The position numbers were made by a program, and so were the translations under genes. Shown one piece after another: positions 16,786 to 29,585 of a stretch of 64,000 nt of DNA. Each line of letters starts with the position of its first letter. Position 1 is the stretch's first letter. The stretch is from Pseudomonas sp. DTU12.3 (GTDB lineage: Bacteria; Pseudomonadota; Gammaproteobacteria; Pseudomonadales; Pseudomonadaceae), in the NCBI RefSeq assembly GCF_004124275.1, contig NZ_CP027218.1, forward strand, positions 4,547,001 through 4,611,000, read 5' to 3'. Under the pieces are notes generated by a model. That model was not told the DNA's origin, searched no databases, and saw only the letters and a list, made by a program, of their open reading frames with translations.

Positions 16786-18114
16786 TTGGATTGGCAAACC
16801 CTGCTCAACCGCGAACGCCTCGGCAAGCCGCTGCACAGCCCGCAAGAACTCGGCCGCAGCCCTTTTCACAAAGACCACGACCGCATCATCTTCTCCGGTG
16901 CCTTCCGCCGCCTGGGCCGCAAGACCCAAGTGCACCCGGTGTCGAGCAACGACCATATTCACACGCGTCTGACCCACTCGCTGGAAGTCAGTTGCGTGGG
17001 TCGTTCGCTGGGCATGCGGGTCGGCGAAACCCTGCGCAGCGCCCTGCCCGACTGGTGCGACCCGAGTGATCTGGGCATGGTGGTGCAATCGGCGTGTCTG
17101 GCCCACGACATCGGCAACCCGCCCTTCGGTCACTCCGGTGAAGATGCCATTCGCCACTGGTTCCAACAGGCGGCCGGGCGTGGCTGGCTCGATGCAATGA
17201 GCGAAGCCGAGCGCGGTGACTTCCTCAATTTCGAAGGCAACGCTCAAGGCTTTCGGGTACTGACTCAACTGGAATATCACCAGTTCGACGGTGGCACTCG
17301 CCTGACCTACGCGACCCTCGGCACGTATTTGAAGTATCCGTGGACGGCACGTCACGCTGACTCGCTCGGTTACAAGAAGCACAAGTTCGGCTGCTACCAG
17401 AGCGAGCTGCCGCTGCTCGAACAGATCGCCCACAAACTGGGTCTGCCGCAACTGGAAGATCAACGTTGGGCACGCCATCCGCTGGTTTATCTGATGGAGG
17501 CCGCCGACGACATCTGCTATGCGCTGATCGATCTGGAAGACGGTCTGGAAATGGAGTTGCTCGAGTACGCCGAAGTCGAGTCGCTGCTGCTCGGGCTGGT
17601 CGGCGATGACCTGCCGGAGACTTACCGTCAGCTCGGCCCGCAGGATTCCCGCCGGCGCAAACTGGCGATTCTGCGCGGCAAGGCCATCGAGCATTTGACC
17701 AATGCGGCGGCGCGAGCATTCGTCGAGCAACAAGACGCACTGCTCGCCGGTACTCTGCACGGCGATCTGGTCGAACACATGCACGGTCCGGCCAAACGCT
17801 GCGTGTTGAACGCCAAGGACATTGCCCGCAAGAAGATCTTTCAGGATAAACGCAAGACGCTGCATGAAATCGGCGCCTACACCACGCTGGAGATCCTCCT
17901 CAACGCGTTTTGCGGTGCGGCACTCGAGCAGCACAATGGTCGTACGCCGTCGTTCAAGAGCCGCCGCATCCTCGACCTGCTGGGAAACAACGCACCTGAC
18001 CCGCATGGGCCGCTGCACGCGTCGTTCCTGCGCATGATCGATTTCATCGCCGGCATGACCGACAGTTACGCCAGCGACATGGCGCTGGAAATGACCGGTC
18101 GCTCCAGTCACTGA
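16786..18114 (+). CDS. dgt: Deoxyguanosinetriphosphate triphosphohydrolase-like protein
   Basis: This 442-residue HD-domain protein has the early motif RDxHR-like HKDHDRIIFSGAFRRLGRKTQV, RLTHSLEV, and the HD pair in AHDIGNPPFGHSGE. These enzymes hydrolyse dNTPs to nucleoside and triphosphate and limit dNTP pools. The TTG start has GGAG upstream and matches the family's usual MDWQTLLN beginning. It stands alone, 69 bp after the EAL gene. Confidence 0.92.
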   Translation: MDWQTLLNRERLGKPLHSPQELGRSPFHKDHDRIIFSGAFRRLGRKTQVHPVSSNDHIHTRLTHSLEVSCVGRSLGMRVGETLRSALPDWCDPSDLGMVVQSACLAHDIGNPPFGHSGEDAIRHWFQQAAGRGWLDAMSEAERGDFLNFEGNAQGFRVLTQLEYHQFDGGTRLTYATLGTYLKYPWTARHADSLGYKKHKFGCYQSELPLLEQIAHKLGLPQLEDQRWARHPLVYLMEAADDICYALIDLEDGLEMELLEYAEVESLLLGLVGDDLPETYRQLGPQDSRRRKLAILRGKAIEHLTNAAARAFVEQQDALLAGTLHGDLVEHMHGPAKRCVLNAKDIARKKIFQDKRKTLHEIGAYTTLEILLNAFCGAALEQHNGRTPSFKSRRILDLLGNNAPDPHGPLHASFLRMIDFIAGMTDSYASDMALEMTGRSSH

Positions 18115-18455
18115 CAATGTTCGTCTCGACCGTCCAGCCTGCGCTGGTCGGTTGAGTGCGGGTGTCGTGAGTAGTCATCGCCCGCCCAGGAACCCATGTG
18201 TCTCTCAAAAAGCTTTCAAAAACTTTCCTGAAACATTAATAAACATCTACCCGATATCTTTAAACAATTTAGAACAGCCCTATAAACATACAAACCCCAC
18301 ACTTCCTAATGCTACACCTAGTTCAACCGTAGTCGAATTCCCTTAAGTGTGTAGGAATAATCCTATATTGCCGCTAGAGCCACCTCAGTTCATGCGAGCG
18401 CTCATTCATCTGAGCTAAGGTGCGCGCTTTATTCGCGTACGTATGGGATTTGATT
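18115..18455. other. AT-rich promoter region of the EvgAS-like system
   Basis: This 341-bp region is clearly AT-richer than the flanking genes between 18190 and 18370, a feature often seen in H-NS/MvaT-silenced or strongly regulated promoters. It contains the TAGGA-N4-TCCTA element at 18352-18365, and a TTCCTA half-site at 18303. No gene or terminator was found. Confidence 0.55.
18352..18365. promoter_or_regulatory. Inverted repeat resembling a BvgA/EvgA-type site
   Basis: TAGGA-ATAA-TCCTA lies about 90 bp ahead of the LuxR-type regulator gene. BvgA- and EvgA-type regulators recognise inverted heptads with a TTCCTA/TAGGAA core (from memory), and the adjacent kinase is of the BvgS/EvgS type. 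Autoregulation through this site is an inference from position and sequence. Confidence 0.45.
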
Positions 18456-19082
18456 ATGAACTCCGTTTTTATTGTCGATGATCACCCCGTCATCCGACTT
18501 GCCGTTCGAATGCTGCTGGAGCACGAAGGCTACAAGGTCGTTGGCGAAACCGATAATGGGGTCGATGCCATGCAAATGGTCCGCGAATGCATGCCCGATC
18601 TGGTCATTCTCGACATCAGTATCCCCAAGCTCGATGGGCTGGAGGTTCTCGCTCGTTTCAACGCCATGAGCACCCCGCTCAAGACCCTCGTACTGACCGC
18701 CCAGTGCCCGACTCTCTTCGGTATTCGCTGCATGCAGTCCGGCGCATCCGGTTACGTGTGCAAGGAAGAAGACCTCAGTGAACTGGTCAGCGCCATCAAG
18801 GCAGTTCTTTCCGGTTACAACTATTTCCCCAGCCAGGCACTCAATCCGGTACGCAGCGACGATATACGTTATGCCGAACTTGAACTGTTCAAATCCGTCA
18901 ATGACCGCGAACTTATGGTCTTGCAGTTATTTGCCCAAGGCCGTACTAACAAGGAAATTGCCAAAGGCATGTTCCTCAGTAACAAGACCGTCAGCACTTA
19001 CAAAAAACGCCTGATGCAAAAACTCAAAGCCAAGTCTCTGGTGGAACTTATCGAGATGGCCAAACGTAACGCATTAGTGTGA
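18456..19082 (+). CDS. LuxR-family response regulator, BvgA/EvgA type
   Basis: This 208-residue regulator has VDDHP at the N-terminus, phospho-acceptor D53 in VILDISIP, the conserved lysine in YVCKEED, and a LuxR helix-turn-helix (VNDRELMVLQLF ... SNKTVSTYKKRLMQKL). Its 3' end abuts the gene for a large unorthodox kinase with two periplasmic binding domains, the BvgA/EvgA/RocA1 arrangement. A short AT-rich promoter region with an inverted repeat precedes it. Confidence 0.92.
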   Translation: MNSVFIVDDHPVIRLAVRMLLEHEGYKVVGETDNGVDAMQMVRECMPDLVILDISIPKLDGLEVLARFNAMSTPLKTLVLTAQCPTLFGIRCMQSGASGYVCKEEDLSELVSAIKAVLSGYNYFPSQALNPVRSDDIRYAELELFKSVNDRELMVLQLFAQGRTNKEIAKGMFLSNKTVSTYKKRLMQKLKAKSLVELIEMAKRNALV

Positions 19083-19090
19083 GAGCCCGC

Positions 19091-22732
<3,642 letters not shown>

Positions 22733-22781
22733 CTATGCTTGGGCGCTGAGCAGTGTGTTTATCCCCCATGGAGAGTCAGCA

Positions 22782-25727
22782 ATGCCCAGCCCACTGCGCA
22801 CGGATCAACGCCGGTTCCCTCTGCACGTGCATATCAGCGTGATGTTCACCTTCCTGATGTTGCTGACCGCAGTGGTGCTGGGGCTGTTCAATTACAGCCA
22901 GACGACCCGCATCATTCTTTCGAGCAGTGAGCATCTGTTCAATCGCATCGAACAGGATGTGCGCCTGGATCTGCACGCCACGTACCAGCCGATCCGCCAC
23001 TTGTTGAGCCTTTTGGCCGACTACCCCGCGGCCCAGGCAACTGATCTGCAACAGCGTCTGACTCTGCTCAAACCCTTCAGCCAGTCGCTCAAGGACAACC
23101 CTGACCTCGCCTCGCTTTACCTCGGCTATGGCAATGGCGACTTCTTCATGGTGCGGGCCTTGCGCAGCGAGGCCTTGAAGACCCAGCTCAAGGCGCCGCC
23201 GGCAGCGGTGTATCAAGTCTGGAGCATCGAGCACGACGGCAGCGCCGGCACCCGCTCGCAGTCATTGTTTTTCGATCAGGGCCTGTCGCTCCTCGCCCGC
23301 CAGGACAACCCCGATGACAGTTACGATCCACGCAGCCGCGATTGGTACAGCAACGCCCGGGAAAGTGGCGACCAGATCACCACCGAACCCTATGTGTTTT
23401 TCTCCACTCACAATGTCGGTACCACCCTGGCCCGGCGCAGCGCTGACACGACGGTCATCGGCGCCGACCTGACCCTCGCCGCGCTCTCGGCGACGCTGAT
23501 CAAGCACGTGGTGACGCCGAACACCGAGATCATCCTGTTCGACGCCGAAGGCAATGCCGTGGCCTGGCCGGACAGCAGCCGACTGATCGTCGACGACCGC
23601 ACCGCGCGCCTGGCCAAGGCTGCCGACTTGAGCCCGCGCCTGCGTGCCTTGTTGTCCGGCGAGCAGCACGGCAATCGCATAAAAGTCGATGGCCGCCCCT
23701 GGATCGTCGCCCGCAGCAGCTTGCAGGAGGGCGGGCCGCAAGGCCTGCAAATGGCCTTGCTGGTGCCGGAGGATGAATTGCTCGTCGACGCTTATCGCAT
23801 GCGCTGGCAAGGCGCGCTGATAACCCTGGCAACGTTGCTGTTGTGCCTGCCGTTGGGCTGGCTGATTTCGCGCACACTGGTCAAACCCTTGCACGCTCTG
23901 GTCAAGGAAGCCGATGCGATTCGCAGTTTCGACTTCAATTTCCCGGTGACCCGGCGCTCGCCCGTGCTGGAAGTTGACCAACTGAGTCTGTCGATGGCGC
24001 GCATGAAGGACACCCTGGCGAGCTTCTTCCGCATCACCGACAGTCTGTGCGCCGAAACCCGCTTCGCGCCGTTGCTGCAACGGGTGCTGTTCGAGACGGT
24101 GCAGATCGCCCAGGCACAGGCGGGCCTGATTTATTTGCGCGAGAGCGATGGCAGCCGCATGGAGCCTTACGGATTGGTGATCGATGACACCCCGCAAACC
24201 CTGGAAACTTTCGACATTCAGGGCCACGACCTGCAAACGAGCCAGGGCCCGGCATGGTTCGAGGAACTGGTGCACGCCGACAATGTGGTCACCAACCTCG
24301 GTTTCGAGCAGGCCAGAGACCTGCAAAAAGTATTGCTCGCGATGACGTCCCCGCGCGTGCATCTGATCGGCATACGCCTGCGCAACCGCCACAACGAAAC
24401 GATTGGCCTGTTGATTTTGCTGGTCAATGACAGCGGCACGCCTGCCGATCTGGAAAAACTGCGCCCCGACCGTATCGCCTTCCTGCAAGCGGTATCCGGC
24501 GCGGCGGCAGTGAGTATCGAAAGCCAGCGCCTGCAAGCGAAACAGAAACAGTTGCTGGACGCTTTCATTCAATTGCTCGCCGGCGCTATCGATGCCAAAA
24601 GTCCGTACACCGGCGGCCACTGTCAGCGCGTGCCGGAGCTGACCCTGATGCTCGCCCAGGCTGCGGCGGCCAGCCAGGCACCGGCGTTCAGCACCTACCA
24701 GCCCACCGAGGATGACTGGGAAGCCTTGCACATTGCGGCGTGGCTGCACGATTGCGGCAAGGTCACGACGCCGGAATACGTGGTCGACAAAGCCACCAAG
24801 CTGGAAACCATCAACGACCGCATCCACGAGATTCGCACCCGCTTCGAGGTGCTCAAGCGCGATGCCTGGATCGATTACTGGCAAGCGCTGGCCAAGGGCG
24901 CAGACGAGGTGGCATTGCGCGACCTGCGGGATGCCACACTGGCTGCGCTGGACGCAGACTTCGCCTTTGTCGCCCGTTGCAATCTGGGCGGCGAAGCCAT
25001 GGCCGAAGCCGATCTGCAACGCCTCGATAAGCTTGCCCGACGGACCTGGACGCGCACGCTGGATGATCGATTGGGCGTGTCGTGGGACGAAAACCGCCGT
25101 CAGGCCCGCACGCCTGCGCCGACCCTGCCGGTCAGCGAATCGCTGCTGGCAGACAAGCCCGAACATCTGCTTGAACGAGACAAGAACGAGTTGATACCCG
25201 AAGACAATCCATGGGGTTTCAAACTGGATGTACCGCGCTACAAATACAATCGTGGCGAGCTGTACAACCTGAGCATCACCCGTGGCACGCTGACCCGCGA
25301 AGAGCGCTACATCATCAATCACCACATGGTGCAGACGATCATGATGCTCAGTCACTTGCCCTTCCCCGGCCACCTCGAGAGCATCGCCGAAATCGCCGGC
25401 GGCCATCATGAAAAGATGGACGGCAGTGGTTACCCGAAACGCTTGAAACGCGAAGAAATGAGCCTGCCGGCAAGGATGATGGCGATCGCCGATATTTTCG
25501 AAGCGCTGACCGCAGCCGATCGGCCCTACAAGAAGGCCAAGTCGCTGAGCGAAGCGTTAGGGATCATGGCGACGATGTGCCGCGAGGCGCACATCGATGC
25601 ACAACTGTTCGGCTTGTTCGTCAACGAGGGTGTGTACCTGCAATACGCCGCACGTTTTCTCGACCCACAGCAAATCGACGCAGTGGATCCGGCCAGCCTG
25701 TTGCACAAGGCTGGCCTCACCGCATGA
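22782..25727 (+). CDS. Membrane sensor HD-GYP c-di-GMP phosphodiesterase
   Basis: This is a 981-residue protein. In order: a membrane helix (18-38), a periplasmic double-Cache domain (about 50-335), a second helix (about 345-365), HAMP, GAF (about 430-590) and HD-GYP. The metal and catalytic positions are visible: H656-D657 in WLHDCGK, HHMVQT, H875-H876 in GGHHEKMDG and GYP at 883-885. About 130-140 residues separate the HD motif region from HHMVQT, where canonical domains have roughly 30, so there is a large insertion. It starts 49 bp after the EvgS-like gene with GGAG before ATG, which suggests co-transcription. It probably lowers c-di-GMP in response to a periplasmic ligand. Confidence 0.9.
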   Translation: MPSPLRTDQRRFPLHVHISVMFTFLMLLTAVVLGLFNYSQTTRIILSSSEHLFNRIEQDVRLDLHATYQPIRHLLSLLADYPAAQATDLQQRLTLLKPFSQSLKDNPDLASLYLGYGNGDFFMVRALRSEALKTQLKAPPAAVYQVWSIEHDGSAGTRSQSLFFDQGLSLLARQDNPDDSYDPRSRDWYSNARESGDQITTEPYVFFSTHNVGTTLARRSADTTVIGADLTLAALSATLIKHVVTPNTEIILFDAEGNAVAWPDSSRLIVDDRTARLAKAADLSPRLRALLSGEQHGNRIKVDGRPWIVARSSLQEGGPQGLQMALLVPEDELLVDAYRMRWQGALITLATLLLCLPLGWLISRTLVKPLHALVKEADAIRSFDFNFPVTRRSPVLEVDQLSLSMARMKDTLASFFRITDSLCAETRFAPLLQRVLFETVQIAQAQAGLIYLRESDGSRMEPYGLVIDDTPQTLETFDIQGHDLQTSQGPAWFEELVHADNVVTNLGFEQARDLQKVLLAMTSPRVHLIGIRLRNRHNETIGLLILLVNDSGTPADLEKLRPDRIAFLQAVSGAAAVSIESQRLQAKQKQLLDAFIQLLAGAIDAKSPYTGGHCQRVPELTLMLAQAAAASQAPAFSTYQPTEDDWEALHIAAWLHDCGKVTTPEYVVDKATKLETINDRIHEIRTRFEVLKRDAWIDYWQALAKGADEVALRDLRDATLAALDADFAFVARCNLGGEAMAEADLQRLDKLARRTWTRTLDDRLGVSWDENRRQARTPAPTLPVSESLLADKPEHLLERDKNELIPEDNPWGFKLDVPRYKYNRGELYNLSITRGTLTREERYIINHHMVQTIMMLSHLPFPGHLESIAEIAGGHHEKMDGSGYPKRLKREEMSLPARMMAIADIFEALTAADRPYKKAKSLSEALGIMATMCREAHIDAQLFGLFVNEGVYLQYAARFLDPQQIDAVDPASLLHKAGLTA

Positions 25728-26210
25728 TCAGCAGTCGGTCAGACGCAGGAAGATCGACGCCAGTTGTTCGATGCCGGCCTGATCGTCGGCGCCGAAACGC
25801 GCCAGTTTCGGGCTGTCCAGATCGAGAACAGCGACCAGGCGGCCGTCCTTGACCAACGGCACGACCAACTCACTGTTCGACGCGCTGTCGCAGGCGATGT
25901 GCCCGGGAAACGCGTGCACATCTTCGACCCGCTGGGTTTGCCGAGTGGCCGCCGCCGCGCCGCACACGCCACGACCGAATGGAATGCGCACGCAGGCGAT
26001 TTGCCCCTGAAACGGGCCGAGCACCAGTTCTTCGTTGCGATTGAGGTAGAAACCGGCCCAGTTCAGATCATCGAGCTGGTTGAACAGGAACGCCGAAAAC
26101 TGCGCAGCGTTGGCGATAAAATCGCGCTCGTCAGCCAGCAGCGACTCCAGTTGAGCGGCCAACATGCCATAGCCTTCGAGGCCCTGGCCGCTTTGTTGCA
26201 AATCAATCAT
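25728..26210 (-). CDS. Free methionine-(R)-sulfoxide reductase (GAF type)
   Basis: This 160-residue GAF protein has the fRMsr hallmarks: NWAGFYL, FGRGVCGAAAA and HIACDSASNSELVVP, which hold the redox cysteines, and LDLDSP. It reduces the R-form of free methionine sulfoxide. Its ATG overlaps the stop of the upstream ATPase gene (ATGA), so the two form an operon. Its 3' end abuts the HD-GYP gene on the other strand with no gap. It is one of several oxidative-repair genes in this region. Confidence 0.9.
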   Translation of the reverse strand: MIDLQQSGQGLEGYGMLAAQLESLLADERDFIANAAQFSAFLFNQLDDLNWAGFYLNRNEELVLGPFQGQIACVRIPFGRGVCGAAAATRQTQRVEDVHAFPGHIACDSASNSELVVPLVKDGRLVAVLDLDSPKLARFGADDQAGIEQLASIFLRLTDC

Positions 26211-27097
26211 GCCTTGTGCTCCAACAATTTCAGTCCCACCCAGTATCGGGCGAATTGATACGCGCAACGTCCGTTGCGATTACCGCGGCCGGTGGCCCAA
26301 CGCACGGCAAGGATGTCCAGCTCTTCGTCGCGCTGCCAGCTCAGGCCGGCCTTGGCGGCCAGTTGGCCGATCCAGTGTTCGACGACGTCGAGGAAGTGTT
26401 CTTGAGTAAACGGGTAAAACGACAGCCACAAGCCGAATCGATCCGACAGGGCGATCTTGTCTTCGACGGCTTCGCTTGGGTGCAGCTCGCCATCTACACG
26501 TTTCCAGTTTTCGTTGTCGCTTTCCTTTTCCGGCACCAGATGGCGGCGGTTGGAGGTCGCGTAGAGCAAAACGTTATCCGGCGCCTGCTCGAGCGAACCG
26601 TCGAGCACGCTTTTCAGGACGCGGTAATCGCCTTCACCGGACTCGAACGACAAGTCATCGCAAAACAGCACGAAGCGTTGTGGCAGTTTACCGATCTGCT
26701 CGACCACGCGGGGCAGGTCAGCCAGATGGTCGCGCTCGATTTCGATCAGGCGCAGGCCGGATTTGGCGTGTTCGGCGAGCAGCGCCCGTACCAGCGAGGA
26801 TTTGCCGGTACCGCGCGAGCCCCAGAGCAATGCGTGGTTGGCCGGCATGCCGTCAAGGAATTGCTGAGTGTTGCGGCCCAATTGCTCAAGTTGACGGTCG
26901 ACACCAATCAGGTCGGACAGACGCATGTCGAGGCTGACTTCCAGCGGCAGCAGATACCCGCTGCGCCCGTCACGCTGCCAGCGCGCAGCCAGGCAGGTGC
27001 CCCAGTCAATGACGGGACGCGATGCCGGCAACAGCGGTTCGATTCGCGCCAGAACCGATTCGGCGCGCTCAAGAAAAGCATTCAATCGGGAATCCAC
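26207..27097 (-). CDS. AAA-type ATP-binding protein (DUF815)
   Basis: This 296-residue P-loop ATPase has a Walker A in LLWGSRGTGKSSLVRAL, Walker B in FVLFCDDLSF, and the arginine-finger region YATSNRRHL. DUF815 proteins are conserved but their substrate is unknown. The GTG at 27097 sits 5 bases after GAGGAG; an ATG frame from 27148 has no ribosome site. It is translationally coupled to the fRMsr gene. Confidence 0.9.
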   Translation of the reverse strand: MDSRLNAFLERAESVLARIEPLLPASRPVIDWGTCLAARWQRDGRSGYLLPLEVSLDMRLSDLIGVDRQLEQLGRNTQQFLDGMPANHALLWGSRGTGKSSLVRALLAEHAKSGLRLIEIERDHLADLPRVVEQIGKLPQRFVLFCDDLSFESGEGDYRVLKSVLDGSLEQAPDNVLLYATSNRRHLVPEKESDNENWKRVDGELHPSEAVEDKIALSDRFGLWLSFYPFTQEHFLDVVEHWIGQLAAKAGLSWQRDEELDILAVRWATGRGNRNGRCAYQFARYWVGLKLLEHKA

Positions 27098-27248
27098 GTC
27101 TTCTCCTCGGGCATTTTCAAAGTGATGATGGTAACCCTGCGACGGCAAACGGATTTAAACCCCCGCGCCGGGCCTTGTTACAAGGCGATTCGGGAACCTC
27201 GGTATCCATACATGATCGACTATGCTTGAGCAGCGAAGGGAAACGGAA

Positions 27249-29585
27249 GTGGTTCAACACCCCATGGATATCAAATTCACCCACCGGCTGTCTTACAAGC
27301 AAGCCAGGCTTACTGTGCTGGTCGGGTTCATTTTGGGCACGCTGCTCAGCCTGCTGCAAATCGGCATCGATTATGCCAGTGAAGACGCCTCCATCAATCG
27401 TGAAATCCTGTCTTTGCTGGAAATCAGCCATAACCCGGCATCGCGCATTGCCTACAACATCGACGCCGAACTGGCACAGGAACTCACGCTGGGTTTGCTA
27501 CGTTCGCCGGCGATCATCTCTGCGCAACTGACCGACAACAACGGTACGGTGCTGGCCAGTGTCAAACGCCCCGAACTGCAGAGCAGCTATCGGGTGATCA
27601 GCGACTTCCTGTTTGGCGCCAAGCGGCAGTTCGAAGACCGCCTCTATCTTGATCACTTGCCCAACGAATCTCTGGGTGTCTTGAGCCTTGAAGTCGACAC
27701 TTATGCTTTCGGCAGCCGTTTTCTGCGCCGCGCGGAAATCACCCTCCTCAACGGTTTTGCCCGCAGCCTGATCCTGACCGGAATCCTGCTCGCGCTGTTT
27801 TACGTCATGTTGACCAAACCACTGGTGCGGGTGATCCGCGAACTCAGCGGGCGTGACCCTCGCTCCGCCGAGCCAACAACTCTGGAGTGTCCGGCCGGGC
27901 ACGGCAATGACGAGATCGGCGTGCTGGTCAAAGTTGCCAACCAGCAGTTCGAAAACATTGCCACCGAGATCCAGCAACGCCGCAACGCCGAAAATCGCCT
28001 GACCGACTATCTCGGCCAACTGGAAAACATCGTCTCGGCGCGCACCGCTGAACTCAAGGCGATCAACGCCCGGCTCAGCCAGTCCAACCAGGAACTCGAA
28101 GTTGCGCGCAGCACCGCGCTGGAAATGGCCGAAGCGCGCTCGGCCTTCCTCGCCAACATGAGCCATGAAATCCGCACGCCGCTCAACGGTTTACTGGGGA
28201 TGATCGCGCTGTCGCTCGACGGCCCGCTGAACGCCGAGCAACAGCAACAGCTGTCGATTGCCCATGACTCCGGCAAGGTGCTGGTGGAGTTGCTCAACGA
28301 TATTCTCGACCTGTCCAAGTTCGACGCCGGGCAACTGGAGCTGGAAAATATTCCGTTCGATCTCGGCTCACTGATCGAAGACACGGCCAACCTGCTGTCG
28401 CAGAATGCCGCGCCGAGCGTTGAGCTGACTTGCCTGATCGATCCGCACTTCCCCGCTCTGGTACTGGGCGATCCGACCCGGGTTCGGCAGATTGTCAGCA
28501 ACCTGCTGTCCAACGCGCTGAAGTTCACCCGTTTCGGCCGCGTCGATGTGCGCCTGTCGGCATACAAGGACGGCGTGCGCATCGAAGTCTGCGACACCGG
28601 GATCGGCATCGCCCAGGATGCGCAGGTGAAAATATTCCAGCCGTTCACCCAGGCCGGCGCCGGGATTACCCGCCAGTACGGCGGCACCGGGCTGGGACTG
28701 GCGCTGACCTACAACCTCTGCGAGGCCATGCAGGGACGTCTGACCATCAGCTCCGAGACCGGTTTTGGCAGTCAGTTCTGCGCCGAGTTGCCACTTCCCT
28801 GCCACACCCGCGCGCTGGCCCCGGCGCCACTGCACGGCAAAGTACTGGCAATCACGGCGGGCAGCAGCGGCCTGGCCGAGTTGCTGCAAAGCGTGCTGCC
28901 GGTTTGGGGCCTCGAGTATGAACAGCGGACCATCGACGATTCGCTCCTGGGCCTGACGCCAGACGTGCTGATTACCGACTGTCCGGAATGTCTGTTCGGC
29001 TTGCGACCGACCCTCGTCGCGCCGATTCTGCTGGTGACCGCCTACGGCAGTTTCCTGCCCAGCGAAGAGGCTGCCGCCCTCGCGCCTTTGCAGCAACAGG
29101 CACGACCGTTGGCGCGTAATGCGCTCTATCAGAATCTGCGTCGCACCCTGCAACCGGACACCACCACGATCAACGATGCGCGTCTGGAGTCTTCACCCAG
29201 CGTGCGGCGTGGGCGGGTGTTGCTGGTCGAGGACAACCCGGTCAATCAATTGGTGGCCAAGGGCATGCTCGGCAAGCTCGGCTGCGAGGTCGTGGTCGCC
29301 GCGCATGGCGCCGAAGCGCTGGATCAGTTGGAGTATCACGAGTTCGACATGGTCCTGATGGACTGCAACATGCCGGTCATGGACGGCTACGAAGCCAGCC
29401 GGCAGATTCGCCAGAGCGGACGCTGGCCGAGTCTGCCGATTGTCGCCCTGACCGCCAACGCCATGTCCGAAGAGCGCGAACGCTGCCGGGCGGCGGGCAT
29501 GAGCGACTATCTGGCGAAACCGTTCCGCCGCGAGGAACTGGCGGCACTGCTGGATCAATGGATTCCGTCTACGACAGCGCTTTGA
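27249..29585 (+). CDS. sagS: SagS-like hybrid sensor kinase
   Basis: This is a hybrid kinase of about 778 residues. It has a membrane helix (about 22-45), a periplasmic domain, a second helix (about 170-190), a HAMP-like linker with coiled coil, HisKA with H306 in NMSHEIRTPLNG, the ATPase (GTGLGLAL), a degenerate receiver-like segment (about 535-630, with DVLITDCPECLF), and an intact receiver with D705 in VLMDCNMPVMDG. Its neighbour is an ospR-gpx operon, as for sagS (PA2824) in P. aeruginosa, where SagS controls the switch to biofilm growth; the symbol rests on this synteny. The start may be ATG 27222 or GTG 27249; the latter follows AAGGGAAACGGA. It overlaps convergent ospR by 17 bp. Confidence 0.82.
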   Translation: MVQHPMDIKFTHRLSYKQARLTVLVGFILGTLLSLLQIGIDYASEDASINREILSLLEISHNPASRIAYNIDAELAQELTLGLLRSPAIISAQLTDNNGTVLASVKRPELQSSYRVISDFLFGAKRQFEDRLYLDHLPNESLGVLSLEVDTYAFGSRFLRRAEITLLNGFARSLILTGILLALFYVMLTKPLVRVIRELSGRDPRSAEPTTLECPAGHGNDEIGVLVKVANQQFENIATEIQQRRNAENRLTDYLGQLENIVSARTAELKAINARLSQSNQELEVARSTALEMAEARSAFLANMSHEIRTPLNGLLGMIALSLDGPLNAEQQQQLSIAHDSGKVLVELLNDILDLSKFDAGQLELENIPFDLGSLIEDTANLLSQNAAPSVELTCLIDPHFPALVLGDPTRVRQIVSNLLSNALKFTRFGRVDVRLSAYKDGVRIEVCDTGIGIAQDAQVKIFQPFTQAGAGITRQYGGTGLGLALTYNLCEAMQGRLTISSETGFGSQFCAELPLPCHTRALAPAPLHGKVLAITAGSSGLAELLQSVLPVWGLEYEQRTIDDSLLGLTPDVLITDCPECLFGLRPTLVAPILLVTAYGSFLPSEEAAALAPLQQQARPLARNALYQNLRRTLQPDTTTINDARLESSPSVRRGRVLLVEDNPVNQLVAKGMLGKLGCEVVVAAHGAEALDQLEYHEFDMVLMDCNMPVMDGYEASRQIRQSGRWPSLPIVALTANAMSEERERCRAAGMSDYLAKPFRREELAALLDQWIPSTTAL

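Noticed and set aside
16780..18117. 445-codon minus-strand frame opposite dgt
   Set aside because: It mirrors the dGTPase gene almost exactly and has no protein-family features.
18190..18370. Horizontally acquired island suggested by low GC
   Set aside because: The low-GC stretch is only about 180 bp and intergenic; both flanking genes have normal composition and no mobile element is near.
23262..25409. 715-codon open frame on the minus strand
   Set aside because: It lies wholly inside the HD-GYP gene; high-GC coding regions often leave an opposite frame open, and it has no ribosome site or recognisable domain.
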